A stretch of DNA of 52,459 bases from an uncultured Bacilli bacterium (GCA_947601845.1 CANQGH010000003.1:1-52459); one strand, 5' to 3'; positions 19,962-29,167 are shown, numbered from the stretch's first letter. The notes: a model not told the origin generated them from the letters alone. Numbers and translations: made by a program.

Positions 19962-20281
19962 CAATATACCCCCCTAACGTTATGTTGCATATTATAACCT
20001 ATTTCTTCTGTTTTGTCAACTTTTTGACCCAGTCTAACCAAGGTGCATCCAGGATTAAACATATCTAATCCAAACTCTACTACTTTGTTATTGTTTTTTA
20101 GCACTTTATGCACTTCCTTCTTTAATATTCCTTCTCCAATGCCATGGATAATAGCAAGTTCACTTTCTCCAAGTTTATAATTATATTCTAAAAACTCTGT
20201 TACTAATATTCTAGCACTATCGCGATCTTCACCATGTAAATCAAGCTTAGGTAGATTTTCGCGGTTTATTACACTGATCAT
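19961..20281 (-). CDS. Stand-alone Smr-domain protein
   Basis: A 106-residue small MutS-related domain. The LDLHG motif near residue 13 and IIHGIGEGILKKEVHKVL are the two Smr signatures of nuclease or nucleic-acid-binding Smr domains. Stand-alone Smr proteins have been implicated in DNA or stalled-ribosome mRNA cleavage, but which applies here is unknown. The start is most likely ATG 20281 (another at 20299), inside the 3' end of the PfkB gene, implying translational coupling. Confidence 0.75.
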   Translation of the reverse strand: MISVINRENLPKLDLHGEDRDSARILVTEFLEYNYKLGESELAIIHGIGEGILKKEVHKVLKNNNKVVEFGLDMFNPGCTLVRLGQKVDKTEEIGYNMQHNVRGVY

Positions 20282-21161
20282 ATTTGCCCATAACCTCATC
20301 TAAAGTTGGAATCGAATATTGACCACCAACCTTAGTTACTGACAAAGCCCCAGCAATATTAGCTATTTTCAAAGTTTTTATCATATCAAATTTATTAGCA
20401 ATCGAATACGTAAAGGCTCCATGGAAAATATCCCCCGCGCCAGTCGTATCTATGGCCTTCATTTTTAATGTGGGTACTAATTTGTATCCATTATCATATA
20501 CAAAACATCCCTTATCTTCTAATGTTATAATTATTTTATTTTTAAAATCTTTTTGTAATGCCGTATAAATAGCAATTAGGGATGTTAAATCATTAAAATT
20601 TACTTTTCTTTTAGTGTATTCTTCTGCAAAATCTTTAGAACAAACTATATAATCGACCATTTTGGCTAGTTCAACGGTAGCTTCTTTCAAAGATCCAGCA
20701 TCGATTATTTTTATAGCTTTAGGATTTTCTTTTATAATTTTAGTTGCAAATTGTTTTTCATAACCATCTAATAGAATTACATCGAATTTATCATTTGTAC
20801 TCGTATTTTCTAATACTAACTCTTTATCTCTATTAGTAATAATTGTTCTACTACCTATCGTAGTATTAACTATAATATAACTAGAAGTAGTCCTACAATT
20901 ATCTTCTTTCTCTAAATATTTGGTATTAACACCAATATTATCTAACTCTTCCTTTATTCTATCACCATAATAATCATTTCCAACTACACCCGCGAAATAA
21001 GTCTCAATACCCCATTTAGCCAATAAATAAGCACAATTACAAGCACTACCACCTATACATTCTATCTTATCCATTGACCTTGTCTTTTTATTCTCAATTG
21101 GAAAGTGATCTATCGGCAATGTAATGTCATAAGCTGCTTGACCAATACATATTGCTCTCAT
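20247..21161 (-). CDS. PfkB-family carbohydrate kinase
   Basis: Ribokinase-fold cytoplasmic kinase of 304 aa. PfkB signature 1 is GGSACNCAYLLAKWG (about residues 37-51). Signature 2, DTTGAGDIFHGAF with the catalytic Asp, is near residue 240. Ribosome binding site AAGGTGATAAGGT precedes the ATG. Substrate (ribose, fructose, nucleoside or other) cannot be assigned. It heads a probable operon with smr and two surface-protein genes. Confidence 0.9.
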   Translation of the reverse strand: MRAICIGQAAYDITLPIDHFPIENKKTRSMDKIECIGGSACNCAYLLAKWGIETYFAGVVGNDYYGDRIKEELDNIGVNTKYLEKEDNCRTTSSYIIVNTTIGSRTIITNRDKELVLENTSTNDKFDVILLDGYEKQFATKIIKENPKAIKIIDAGSLKEATVELAKMVDYIVCSKDFAEEYTKRKVNFNDLTSLIAIYTALQKDFKNKIIITLEDKGCFVYDNGYKLVPTLKMKAIDTTGAGDIFHGAFTYSIANKFDMIKTLKIANIAGALSVTKVGGQYSIPTLDEVMGKYDQCNKPRKST

Positions 21162-21222
21162 ACCTTATCACCTTATTTAATTATAGCAAAATAAATTTAA
21201 ACTTAAAAGTCTTTTTTATCAT

Positions 21223-22197
21223 TTATTTCCCTTTTTTACTATCCTTTACTATTTCTTCATCTAAAGTCCACACACCATCATCATTTTGGCCATATGTTTT
21301 AGCATCTTTTTTTAAAGTAACTAATACACGTACTCCATAAGCGCCAACATGGTCCGTAGCAACTGTACCGCCTTCAGTGACATACCACATATAATAGCTT
21401 CCGTTTTTAGTAGCTAACCAATATGGATTGCCAACATTAATCAATTCATCATCAATTTGTTTCCAACTAGTATCGTCTTTATAATAAAAATCAATATCTT
21501 CTTTAGACAATATCTTTACACTATCGCCAAATTTAGAATCTAAGAAATAATCAAAATTAATATTTTCAGCATTACCACTCAAAATATTGACACTCTTATC
21601 ATTAGTACCACTGCCATAACCATGATAATAACACATTGATATTCCAGATTGAATCAAAGTAACTGCTCCATCTGTAACTGCAAAAACACGCCACCCAGGA
21701 TTTTCAATATCATTATAACCACAAGTAACACCTAAAGTTCTGCTTACGCCTAGACTATATCCCCCAAAAGTATAAGCTTTACTACGATTAGGAATAGCAA
21801 CATCTTCTTCCCAAACACCTGCATCATAATCTACATAATCACCTATTTGAACCTTTTCACTAAGTAAATATAAAACTGGCTTTTTTTCGAAAGAAATAGT
21901 AATTACTCCTCCCCCAATTAAAGCTAATAATATTCCCAGTAAGATAAAAATAGTTGATACAATAATGATAACAATAGCAGCTCTATCTTTTTGATGCTTG
22001 CTCTTTTTTTCTTTTTTTATTGCTTTTTTCTCTTCCTTTTTCTCTTTTTTTGTTGCTTTCTTCTTCTCTTTTTTTTCTTTTCTTTTATCCTTCTTACTTG
22101 CTTTTTTATTGGCACTAGTATTTTCATTCAAAAATTCAATAGTGTCATTTTCCTCTACAGATTTTACTTTTTCATTTTTATTCTTTTTTGATTTCAT
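21223..22197 (-). CDS. Membrane-anchored protein with Lys-rich cytoplasmic tail and lectin-fold-like (DUF6273-type) domain
   Basis: 324 aa. Residues 1-72 are almost entirely Lys/Glu/Asp (repeated KKEKK). One TM helix follows (about 74-100) and then an extracellular domain. Its features are NPGWRVFAV...GAVTLIQSG in the middle, NPYWLATK, and a final GAYGVRVLVTLK. This spacing resembles the C-type-lectin-like DUF6273 fold seen in Firmicutes surface proteins and in the C-terminus of the 50417-52168 product. GGTGG precedes the ATG. The basic tail may bind DNA, RNA or acidic lipid headgroups; this is inference. Confidence 0.65.
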   Translation of the reverse strand: MKSKKNKNEKVKSVEENDTIEFLNENTSANKKASKKDKRKEKKEKKKATKKEKKEEKKAIKKEKKSKHQKDRAAIVIIIVSTIFILLGILLALIGGGVITISFEKKPVLYLLSEKVQIGDYVDYDAGVWEEDVAIPNRSKAYTFGGYSLGVSRTLGVTCGYNDIENPGWRVFAVTDGAVTLIQSGISMCYYHGYGSGTNDKSVNILSGNAENINFDYFLDSKFGDSVKILSKEDIDFYYKDDTSWKQIDDELINVGNPYWLATKNGSYYMWYVTEGGTVATDHVGAYGVRVLVTLKKDAKTYGQNDDGVWTLDEEIVKDSKKGK

Positions 22198-22249
22198 AAC
22201 AATCCCACCACTCTACTATTTAAATTTTATCATTTATATAAAATAAGAG

Positions 22250-22281
22250 CAAGAAAAAACAACATTTTTATTTGTTGTTTC
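22250..22281 (-). terminator. Intrinsic terminator of the 22331-23437 gene
   Basis: Stem AAACAACA/TGTTGTTT (22257-22280) with an 8-nt loop is followed by a T-rich run on the minus strand. Confidence 0.75.
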
Positions 22282-22330
22282 TTCTTTTTATTTTATGCCC
22301 CATAACATAATATTTAACTGGCAATTAATA

Positions 22331-23437
22331 CTATCTTTTTCTGCCTAAATCTTTTTGATCTTTATACTCATTTACTAAATTAAATAATTCATTAAAAACA
22401 GTACACCTACTCTTAAAATCTGAATTTATTTTAACACCAAGATTACTGTTAGATTCAAATGGAATTACCGATAAATCTATTCCATCACTTATATCTTCTA
22501 TTTTGGTAAAATAACGAATAAATATATCTGTTATATTATTTTGAATTCTATCTTGTTCATTATCTAAATCTAGTAAGATAAGATTGGGATTTACTTTAGC
22601 CCTGTTATAATTGGCAATTTTTTTAGCATTCCATCTTTCTACACAAAAAGGAACCATTTCTATTTCTTCATCGCTACACAATGATAATGTTAACATAAAT
22701 GCCAAAAAGTAATTTTCTGGAGCGCCTTTTAATTTAGCAATTAATCCTTGCCTAATTTGTCTTAAATATGGCTTTTCATCAAGTTCATTATTTTGATCTG
22801 TCCCTTGAATGGCATATAAATAGTATTTATCTTTACCCTTCCCTACGTATACTTGTGGCATGGATAAAATATGACCATCATCAAACTCTAAATAACTTTT
22901 AAGCCTATATGGGGTTTCATTCCATATCGAACTTTTCTCTTCCATTACGTACATTTTAGCTCCAATACTATCTAAATGTCCTAAACATAATTCTTCTTCC
23001 TCTTTAAGAATCTTATTATCAAACATGGAAATCCGTGATTGTAAAAACGCCGTTGGATTGTCAAAATCACTAAAAGTGGCATTGGCAAATAAATTACCAA
23101 TTATATACTTGGTTATATATTCTTCTTTTAAAATATCTATATTTTCAAAAGGGGAAGCCTCAAGATCATTTAGAAAAGAAAAATCCTCATCACTATAAAA
23201 ATATCTAGCTTTATTAACATATTCTACCAATAAATCATCAAATAATTGCTTATTAGTAATTTTTAAGGTAGGTATCAAAAGACCTTCGTATGGTAACTCT
23301 TCACACTTGCTAATTTCTTGATTATGAACTACTAAATTGAAAGGCATATTAACAGCAAGATAACAATCAATAATACCTTTTTGAGCCTCCAAAACTATTT
23401 TATTATAAAAAATATCTAATATTTGCTTATCACGCAT
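22331..23437 (-). CDS. Hypothetical protein, 368 aa
   Basis: The start is set at ATG 23437, where GAGG lies nine bases upstream; two earlier in-frame ATGs lack such a site. No signal peptide or TM segment is visible. The product is an acidic, mixed alpha/beta cytoplasmic protein with the conserved-looking patches NPTAFLQSRISMFDNK, LYAIQGTDQNNE and APENYFLAFMLTLS. I do not recognise a family. It is monocistronic, with a terminator at 22250-22281. Confidence 0.6.
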   Translation of the reverse strand: MRDKQILDIFYNKIVLEAQKGIIDCYLAVNMPFNLVVHNQEISKCEELPYEGLLIPTLKITNKQLFDDLLVEYVNKARYFYSDEDFSFLNDLEASPFENIDILKEEYITKYIIGNLFANATFSDFDNPTAFLQSRISMFDNKILKEEEELCLGHLDSIGAKMYVMEEKSSIWNETPYRLKSYLEFDDGHILSMPQVYVGKGKDKYYLYAIQGTDQNNELDEKPYLRQIRQGLIAKLKGAPENYFLAFMLTLSLCSDEEIEMVPFCVERWNAKKIANYNRAKVNPNLILLDLDNEQDRIQNNITDIFIRYFTKIEDISDGIDLSVIPFESNSNLGVKINSDFKSRCTVFNELFNLVNEYKDQKDLGRKR

Positions 23438-23480
23438 ATTAATCAACCTCATCTCATATTTATTATAACACACAGAGGAA

Positions 23481-23506
23481 GAAAAACTTCATCATAATGA
23501 TGAAGT
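23481..23506 (-). terminator. Intrinsic terminator without an intact upstream gene
   Basis: Perfect 10-bp stem ACTTCATCAT/ATGATGAAGT with a 1-nt centre is followed by TTTTTC on the minus strand. The only candidate transcript upstream of it is the decayed reading frame at 23552-23825. Confidence 0.7.
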
Positions 23507-23551
23507 ACAGGCTAATACTTTGTAATCTTAGTCTAATTTAAATATAAATAT

Positions 23552-23825
23552 CTAACTTGATAAGTTCTTTTCACGCATAATTTTATTATTAACTAAATAC
23601 CAATTAACATTATCATTTTCAATAATTATATGAGGTGAAAATTTTTATTAAACTTTACTTACATTTTTAATTATCAACATCTGATACTATAATGAATTGA
23701 TTAAATTTAGATAAATTATTCCATCACAGATATATCTCTTTTATCTAAATAAGTAATATATTGTGAATAATTATTTTCTATAAACATAAGTGTTCAAACT
23801 CTCTTTCAATAGCGTTTTTATTATA
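23552..23825 (-). pseudogene. Decayed protein-coding gene remnant
   Basis: The interval 23474-23974 has no intact gene. Minus-strand reading gives coding-like segments in different frames broken by stops: KNAIEREFEHL, then MFIENNYSQYITYLDKRDIS, then LSKFNQFIIVSDVDN, then SPHIIIENDNVNWYLVNNKI. The amino-acid composition matches local genes and the order is consistent with one degraded gene of about 90 codons. It has its own downstream terminator (23481-23506). Family unknown. Confidence 0.4.
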
Positions 23826-23936
23826 TGTTATCATACTTTTTCAAAGTTATTACTCTCAAGCGTAATAAATCTTTATTTTTAAAATTTTACACCCATTATT
23901 ATCACAAACTATAATCAAAAATATTCTTCTTTGCAT

Positions 23937-23965
23937 AGAAAAAGCTAAGTTTTTTACTTAGCTTT
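23937..23965 (-). terminator. Intrinsic terminator of ppdK
   Basis: Perfect 10-bp stem AAAGCTAAGT/ACTTAGCTTT with a 5-nt loop and a T-rich tail on the minus strand. Confidence 0.85.
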
Positions 23966-23974
23966 AATTGTTGA

Positions 23975-26611
23975 TTATTTTGCTTGTTTTTCTTTGATTG
24001 CGGCTTGTGCAGCAGCTAGACGTGCTATAGGTACTCTAAATGGACTACAAGATACATAGTTCAATCCTACCTTATGGCAGAACTCAACGCTTGAAGGCTC
24101 TCCACCATGTTCACCACAAATACCTAATTTAAGATTTGGTCTAGTACTTCTACCTTTTTCAGCAGCCATTTTAATTAACTTACCTACACCATTTTGATCT
24201 AATTTAGCAAATGGATCAGATTCATAAATTTTATTTTGATAGTAAGCATCTAAGAACTTACCAGCATCATCTCTTGAGAAACCAAATGTCATTTGAGTTA
24301 AGTCGTTAGTACCAAATGAGAAGAACTCTGCTTCTTCAGCAATCTCATCAGCTGTAAGTGCTGCTCTTGGGATTTCTATCATCGTACCAATATGATATTC
24401 CATATTAGAATTTCTTTCTTTCTTAACAAGTTCAGCTGTTTCTACTACGATATCTTTAACAAATTTTAATTCTTTTCTTTCTCCTACTAATGGAATCATT
24501 ATTTCTGGAGTAATATCGTATCCTTCTTCTTCACTAACTTCGATAGCAGCTTCCATTAAAGCACGTGTTTGCATACGAGCGATTTCTGGATAAGTTACAG
24601 CCAAACGACATCCACGATGACCCATCATTGGGTTAAATTCATGTAACTCAGCACATTTTTCTTTTAAATGTTCAACAGTTACACCCATATCTTTAGCTAA
24701 AGCAACAATATCAGCTTCAGCAGTTGGTAAGAATTCATGTAAAGGTGGATCCAAATAACGTACTGTCATTGGTAATCCCTTTAACTCTTTATACATGCTC
24801 TTAAAATCACCTTTTTGAAATGGAATCAATTCATTTAAAGCTTCTTCTCTAGCTTCAACTGTTTCAGATAAAATCATTTTTCTAATTTTTGGAATTCTAT
24901 CTTCTTCAAAGAACATGTGTTCAGTACGACATAGACCAATTCCTTCAGCTCCAAGTTCTACTGCTTTCTTAGTGTCTCTTGGATTATCAGCATTAGTACG
25001 AACAGCTAATTTTCTAAATTCATCAGCCCATTCCATAATTCTTCCAAAGTTTCCACTTACACTAGCTTCTTCTGTTTTAATGTCGCCTTTATAGATTTTA
25101 CCAGTCGTACCATCCAATGAAATGTAATCACCTTCGTGGAATGTATAACCACCTAATTCAAAATGTTTTTCTTCTTCATTTATCTTAATGTCGCCACATC
25201 CAGATACGCAGCAAGTACCCATACCACGAGCTACTACAGCAGCATGTGAAGTCATTCCACCACGAACAGTTAAAATACCTTGAGCAGCAACCATTCCTTC
25301 GATATCCTCTGGTGTTGTTTCAAGTCTTACAAGAATAACTCTATCACCTTTACCACCGATACCTTCACGTTTAGCATCTTCAGCTGTAAATACGATTCTA
25401 CCAGCAGCAGCTCCAGGAGATGCTGGAAGTGCAGTACCAATAACTTCACCATTCTTTAAAGCTTCTGCATTAAAGGTAGGATGTAATAATTGATCAAGTG
25501 ATTTTGCTTCGATACGAAGTACTGCCTCTTCTTTAGTAATCATTCCTTCATCAACTAAATCACATGCAATTTGGATAGCTGCATGAGCAGTTCTCTTACC
25601 ATTACGTGTTTGTAAGAAATATAGTTTTCCTTCTTGGATAGTAAATTCCATATCTTGCATATCACGGTAATGATTTTCAAGTTTAGTAGCTATTTCCATG
25701 AACTCTTTATAACATTCTGGTAAATCTTCAGCTAACTTAGAAATTGGTTGAGGTGTACGAACTCCTGCAACAACATCTTCACCTTGAGCATTGATTAAGT
25801 ATTCACCATAAATACCTTTTTCTCCAGTGGATGGATTCCTTGTGAAAGCAACACCAGTACCACTAGTATCACCCATATTACCAAATACCATAGCTTGAAC
25901 ATTTACTGCTGTTCCCCAATCACTAGGAATATCATTCATACGACGATATACGATAGCTCTTGGATTATCCCATGAACGGAATACAGCTTTAACAGCTCCC
26001 ATTAGTTGTTCTTTAGGATCTTGAGGGAACTCTTCTCCATTCATAGCTTCTTTATATACAGCTTTGAATCTTTTTACTAATTCTTTTAAATCATTAACAT
26101 CAAGTTCAGTATCATAATGTACACCTTTAGCTTCTTTTACTTCATCAATAATTTTTTCAAAGAAAGATTTAGGTACTTCCATAACTACATCAGAATACAT
26201 TTGGATAAACCTACGATAAGAATCATAAGCAAAACGTGGATTACCAGTTTTAGCAGCAAATCCTTCTACCGCTTCATCATTTAAACCTAAATTTAAGATA
26301 GTATCCATCATACCTGGCATTGAAGCACGAGCTCCACTACGAACGGATACTAATAATGGATCACTATTATCTCCAAATTTTTTACCTTGAATTTTTTCAA
26401 GTTCTGCTAGATTAGCATAAATTTCTTTTTGAATCTCTTCTTTGATTTCTTTACCATTATTATAATAATCAGTACAAGCTTCTGTTGTAACGGTAAATCC
26501 TTGTGGAATAGGTAGTCCTAAGTTAGTCATTTCGGCTAAGTTAGCCCCTTTACCACCAAGAAGATTTCTCATATCTGCATTTCCTTCTTTAAAGGCATAT
26601 ACATATTTCAT
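23975..26611 (-). CDS. ppdK: Pyruvate, phosphate dikinase
   Basis: Interconverts PEP + AMP + PPi with pyruvate + ATP + Pi in the cytoplasm; in fermentative Firmicutes it often serves PPi-dependent glycolysis. The 878-aa length is typical. The N-terminal ATP-grasp region has LLGGKGANLAEM and SVRSGARASMPGMMDT. The phosphohistidine domain has GGMTSHAAVVARGMGTCCV (catalytic His). The C-terminal PEP-binding barrel has GLCRTEHMFF, MGHRGCRL and the near-terminal GICGEHGGEPSS with catalytic Cys. AAGGGTGA precedes the ATG and a TATAAT lies at 26642-26647. Confidence 0.98.
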   Translation of the reverse strand: MKYVYAFKEGNADMRNLLGGKGANLAEMTNLGLPIPQGFTVTTEACTDYYNNGKEIKEEIQKEIYANLAELEKIQGKKFGDNSDPLLVSVRSGARASMPGMMDTILNLGLNDEAVEGFAAKTGNPRFAYDSYRRFIQMYSDVVMEVPKSFFEKIIDEVKEAKGVHYDTELDVNDLKELVKRFKAVYKEAMNGEEFPQDPKEQLMGAVKAVFRSWDNPRAIVYRRMNDIPSDWGTAVNVQAMVFGNMGDTSGTGVAFTRNPSTGEKGIYGEYLINAQGEDVVAGVRTPQPISKLAEDLPECYKEFMEIATKLENHYRDMQDMEFTIQEGKLYFLQTRNGKRTAHAAIQIACDLVDEGMITKEEAVLRIEAKSLDQLLHPTFNAEALKNGEVIGTALPASPGAAAGRIVFTAEDAKREGIGGKGDRVILVRLETTPEDIEGMVAAQGILTVRGGMTSHAAVVARGMGTCCVSGCGDIKINEEEKHFELGGYTFHEGDYISLDGTTGKIYKGDIKTEEASVSGNFGRIMEWADEFRKLAVRTNADNPRDTKKAVELGAEGIGLCRTEHMFFEEDRIPKIRKMILSETVEAREEALNELIPFQKGDFKSMYKELKGLPMTVRYLDPPLHEFLPTAEADIVALAKDMGVTVEHLKEKCAELHEFNPMMGHRGCRLAVTYPEIARMQTRALMEAAIEVSEEEGYDITPEIMIPLVGERKELKFVKDIVVETAELVKKERNSNMEYHIGTMIEIPRAALTADEIAEEAEFFSFGTNDLTQMTFGFSRDDAGKFLDAYYQNKIYESDPFAKLDQNGVGKLIKMAAEKGRSTRPNLKLGICGEHGGEPSSVEFCHKVGLNYVSCSPFRVPIARLAAAQAAIKEKQAK

Positions 26612-26690
26612 AAAATCACCCTTTCAAATAGTTGTAACTAAATTATAGCATACCGCCAAAAAAAGGAAAATATTTTTTTCATTTTTTGAC

Positions 26691-26714
26691 AAAAAAAGAC
26701 AGGCAACACCTGTC
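26691..26714 (-). terminator. Intrinsic terminator after TasA-like pair 1
   Basis: Stem GACAGG/CCTGTC (26698-26714) followed by seven T on the minus strand. The equivalent position after pair 2 holds a different hairpin (29168-29190). Confidence 0.85.
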
Positions 26715-26726
26715 TATGAATAACTA

Positions 26727-27257
26727 TTAAGCTGGAAGATCTTGGACATAAGTTGCTGTAGCTTTAAATGTTTCAGCGGCACTTGGTTTAGCTGTTACAT
26801 TATTATATGTAATTTTAACAGTAAGTGTCTCTTGACCACCTTCTACTGTACCAGCTTTAGCTTTTAAAGTTGTTCCTTCTCCGGTTGGACTTAAATCAAC
26901 TTTGTAGTTAGTAGCTGAAGCAAGTGCTGAACTCATTACAAAGTTACTTCTTTTAGCGGCTAAAGTTCCCTCGTTTTTAGCAATAATGGTACACGTTAAC
27001 ACATCACCAGGTGATGACATATTAGCAGTTATTGTAGCTGTAGTACCGCTAACAGCTACTGTTCCACTTGATGGAGCAGCGCTATCTTTGCTAGTAGCTG
27101 TACATGTTCCCTTTGTAAATGTTACGTTCCAAGTTGATGCGATAGTTGCAGTACCATTAATTGTTAAATTGGCAGAAAAAGCAGCGAAAGCTATTCCCAT
27201 TACGGCAATAACCGCAATTAAAGCACCAATTATGATATTGTTATTATTTTTTCCCAT
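26727..27257 (-). CDS. TasA/camelysin-like secreted protein B1
   Basis: 176 aa with a SipW-type leader: a short Asn-rich n-region, hydrophobic IIIGALIAVIAVMGIAFAAFSANL, then TINGTATIASTW, the pattern of TasA, camelysin and CalY. The mature part is a Thr/Ala/Ser-rich beta protein with SPGDVLTCTIIAKNEGTLAAKRS and a C-terminal ATYVQDL strand typical of the group. It is the second gene of unit 1 (20 bp after A1), with AAAGGG before ATG. Its first 118 bp differ from B2 by only about two bases. Expected role: extracellular fibre or matrix subunit, by analogy. Confidence 0.8.
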   Translation of the reverse strand: MGKNNNNIIIGALIAVIAVMGIAFAAFSANLTINGTATIASTWNVTFTKGTCTATSKDSAAPSSGTVAVSGTTATITANMSSPGDVLTCTIIAKNEGTLAAKRSNFVMSSALASATNYKVDLSPTGEGTTLKAKAGTVEGGQETLTVKITYNNVTAKPSAAETFKATATYVQDLPA

Positions 27258-27277
27258 AATTATTTTCCCTTTCTATA

Positions 27278-27796
27278 TTATATAGCTTGTACATACGTTG
27301 ATGTTATTGTGAATGTTGCACTTGTTGAAGTTGGTTGTGTTGTACCAGTATAGTTATACTTAACATCCACTAGAATATTAGCTGTTCCATTTGCTGCAAT
27401 AGCACTTGTTCCATTTGATGATGATACGGTAACAGCAATCGGGCTACTAGTACCAGTTAGGCTATTAGATACCGTTGATGTTGAATATTTTGCTGCCAAT
27501 TTACCGGTATTTTTTACTGGTATAGTACATCTTACCACATCTCCTGGTGTATATAAACTAACACTCATGGTAGCAGTAGTTGTTCCAGCTGATGCGGTTG
27601 CTGTTCCAGTTGGAGTATCAGCCCCAACAGTAGTAGTAGCTGTACAAGTTCCATTACCAGAGAATGTTACAGCAAATGTACCTGTCGCATTAATGGTACC
27701 ATTTACATTTAATGTTGCACTAAATGCAGCGTATACTAAAGTAACAACACATAATACTACAAGTAAAGCAACAATTATTACTTTTTTCCTCTCCAT
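27278..27796 (-). CDS. TasA/camelysin-like secreted protein A1
   Basis: 172 aa. ERKK n-region and hydrophobic VIIVALLVVLCVVTLVYAAFSATL are followed by NVNGTINATGTFAVTF, a SipW-type leader. The mature protein is almost all Thr/Ser/Ala/Val/Gly with two Cys (GTCTA and VRCTI) that could form a disulfide, and it ends in ITSTYVQAI. AAGGAGG precedes the ATG. It is the first gene of unit 1 under the promoter at 27827-27855. Paralogue of A2 at 29752. Confidence 0.8.
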   Translation of the reverse strand: MERKKVIIVALLVVLCVVTLVYAAFSATLNVNGTINATGTFAVTFSGNGTCTATTTVGADTPTGTATASAGTTTATMSVSLYTPGDVVRCTIPVKNTGKLAAKYSTSTVSNSLTGTSSPIAVTVSSSNGTSAIAANGTANILVDVKYNYTGTTQPTSTSATFTITSTYVQAI

Positions 27797-27826
27797 ATTT
27801 TATTTCCTCCTTATTATGTTAATTAT

Positions 27827-27855
27827 ATTTTATAATAGTTATAATTTTAATTCAA
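27827..27855 (-). promoter_or_regulatory. Promoter of TasA-like unit 1
   Basis: -35 TTGAAT (27850-27855) and -10 TAAAAT (27827-27832) with a 17-bp spacer, the same as the unit 2 promoter. The IS target duplication begins at the very next base, so any upstream activation sequence has been displaced. Confidence 0.6.
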
Positions 27856-27871
27856 GGCATAAATATTAATT
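27856..27871. repeat. Target site duplication, left copy
   Basis: GGCATAAATATTAATT is identical to 29112-29127 and flanks the IS directly. With the ambiguous preceding A it is 17 bp. Confidence 0.85.
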
Positions 27872-29111
27872 TGTTAATCCTTTTTAGAAATGTCACCATA
27901 TCATTAGTTAAAATGTCACTAAACTTGTGTTGTATAATATCTCTTTGGAAAGGAGATATTTTATGTATGCATAATAAAGAATATGCATTAAAACTTATTC
28001 AAGATAAACTTAATAGTTTAAATAATTATTCTTATTCTCAAATCGCTTCTTTAACTGGTTTTACTAAAAGACATTTAATTAGATTGTCTCAATCTCTAAA
28101 TGAAAAGGATATTAATTCTATTTTAGTTCACGGTTTAACAAATAAACCTTCTAATAATTCTCCATCGACAAAGGAAATTGAATTTATTAAGAACTTTAAG
28201 AATAAATATCCAGTTATTAGTATACAACAATTTATGGATATTTACCACGAAGATATTATTTTTAATAAGAAGATGATCAATGTAGTTAAAGATAATAATC
28301 TTAAAGTTAGAAGTTATTCCTTTTATGAAACTTTATATGAAAAGTTTAATTGGGTTAAACCAATTAAGCATAAATGCTTCAATAAAGATTATGAAACCCA
28401 TCCATTAAGAGAACCATCTCCTCAAAGAGGCATTTTAATTATGATTGATGGTACACCACATGATTGGTTTCAAAATGGTAGAAAATCTTCCCTACATTTA
28501 GCTATTGATGATGCCACTGGGGAAGCTTTATGTGGTTGGTTTATGCCTACTGAATGTTTAGAAGGTTATGCCCATATGCTTGAAATTTTAGTTACTAAAT
28601 ATGGTATTCCTGAAAATATCTACTGTGATAGGCATACTATACTAATTAATCCTAAGGATGGTGAATTAACTAACTTTGGTCATATGTGTGAAGACTTAGG
28701 AATAAATATTATCGCAGCTAATACTGCTCAGGCTAAAGGCAAAGTTGAAAAATGGAACAACACTATTCAAAATAGATTAATCAATGATATTACTAGATAT
28801 AGCATTAAATCTATAGACGAATTAAATAAATTTTTTAATGATTATTACTGTAACTATCTTAATCATAAATATGCCTATGAACCTAAAGAAGAAGATACTG
28901 CTTTTGTTCCTTTGGACAATATAGATTTATCTAATATATTATGTATTAGAGATAAAAGAACTATCCTTAATGGTAATATGATTTCTTGGAATAATAATTA
29001 CTATCAAATATTGGATAAGGACAATTCTATTAAACAAATTTATAAAGGAAAAGTTCACCTTTGTTTGTTATCTATATTATAAATCGGTGACATTTTAACT
29101 AATGTTTAACA
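27872..29111 (+). mobile_element. 1.24-kb insertion sequence, IS1202/ISTde1-like (ISNCY group)
   Basis: Imperfect 26-bp terminal inverted repeats (27872-27897 and 29086-29111) match at 20 of 26 positions and begin TGTTAA. Both contain AATGTCACC. A 16-17-bp direct repeat flanks the element. One DDE transposase gene fills it. From memory, long target duplications of about 15-18 bp are a feature of the ISTde1 group of the IS1202 family. The uninterrupted homologous site is preserved at 30333-30348. Confidence 0.85.
27967..29082 (+). CDS. DDE transposase, ISNCY/IS1202-like
   Basis: 371 aa from ATG 27967 (AAAGGAG upstream; the longer open frame lacks a site). An N-terminal helix-turn-helix (YSYSQIASLTGFTKRHLIRLSQ) is followed by an RNase-H-fold integrase core. 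The likely triad is MIDGTPHDWF (Asp), NIYCDRHTI (Asp) and KGKVEKWNNTIQNRL (Glu). The C-terminal beta domain is intact. The gene looks undamaged, so the element may be active. Confidence 0.85.
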   Translation: MHNKEYALKLIQDKLNSLNNYSYSQIASLTGFTKRHLIRLSQSLNEKDINSILVHGLTNKPSNNSPSTKEIEFIKNFKNKYPVISIQQFMDIYHEDIIFNKKMINVVKDNNLKVRSYSFYETLYEKFNWVKPIKHKCFNKDYETHPLREPSPQRGILIMIDGTPHDWFQNGRKSSLHLAIDDATGEALCGWFMPTECLEGYAHMLEILVTKYGIPENIYCDRHTILINPKDGELTNFGHMCEDLGINIIAANTAQAKGKVEKWNNTIQNRLINDITRYSIKSIDELNKFFNDYYCNYLNHKYAYEPKEEDTAFVPLDNIDLSNILCIRDKRTILNGNMISWNNNYYQILDKDNSIKQIYKGKVHLCLLSIL

Positions 29112-29127
29112 GGCATAAATATTAATT
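29112..29127. repeat. Target site duplication, right copy
   Basis: Identical to 27856-27871; see the IS entry. Confidence 0.85.
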
Positions 29128-29167
29128 ATACATTTTTTGACATTCATTTTAAGTTTATTAAACCAAT

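Noticed and set aside
21991-22246. Two overlapping Phe/Leu-rich plus-strand frames resembling membrane proteins
   Set aside because: They are the complement of the Lys-rich tail (AAA/AAG read as TTT/CTT) of the 21223-22197 gene.
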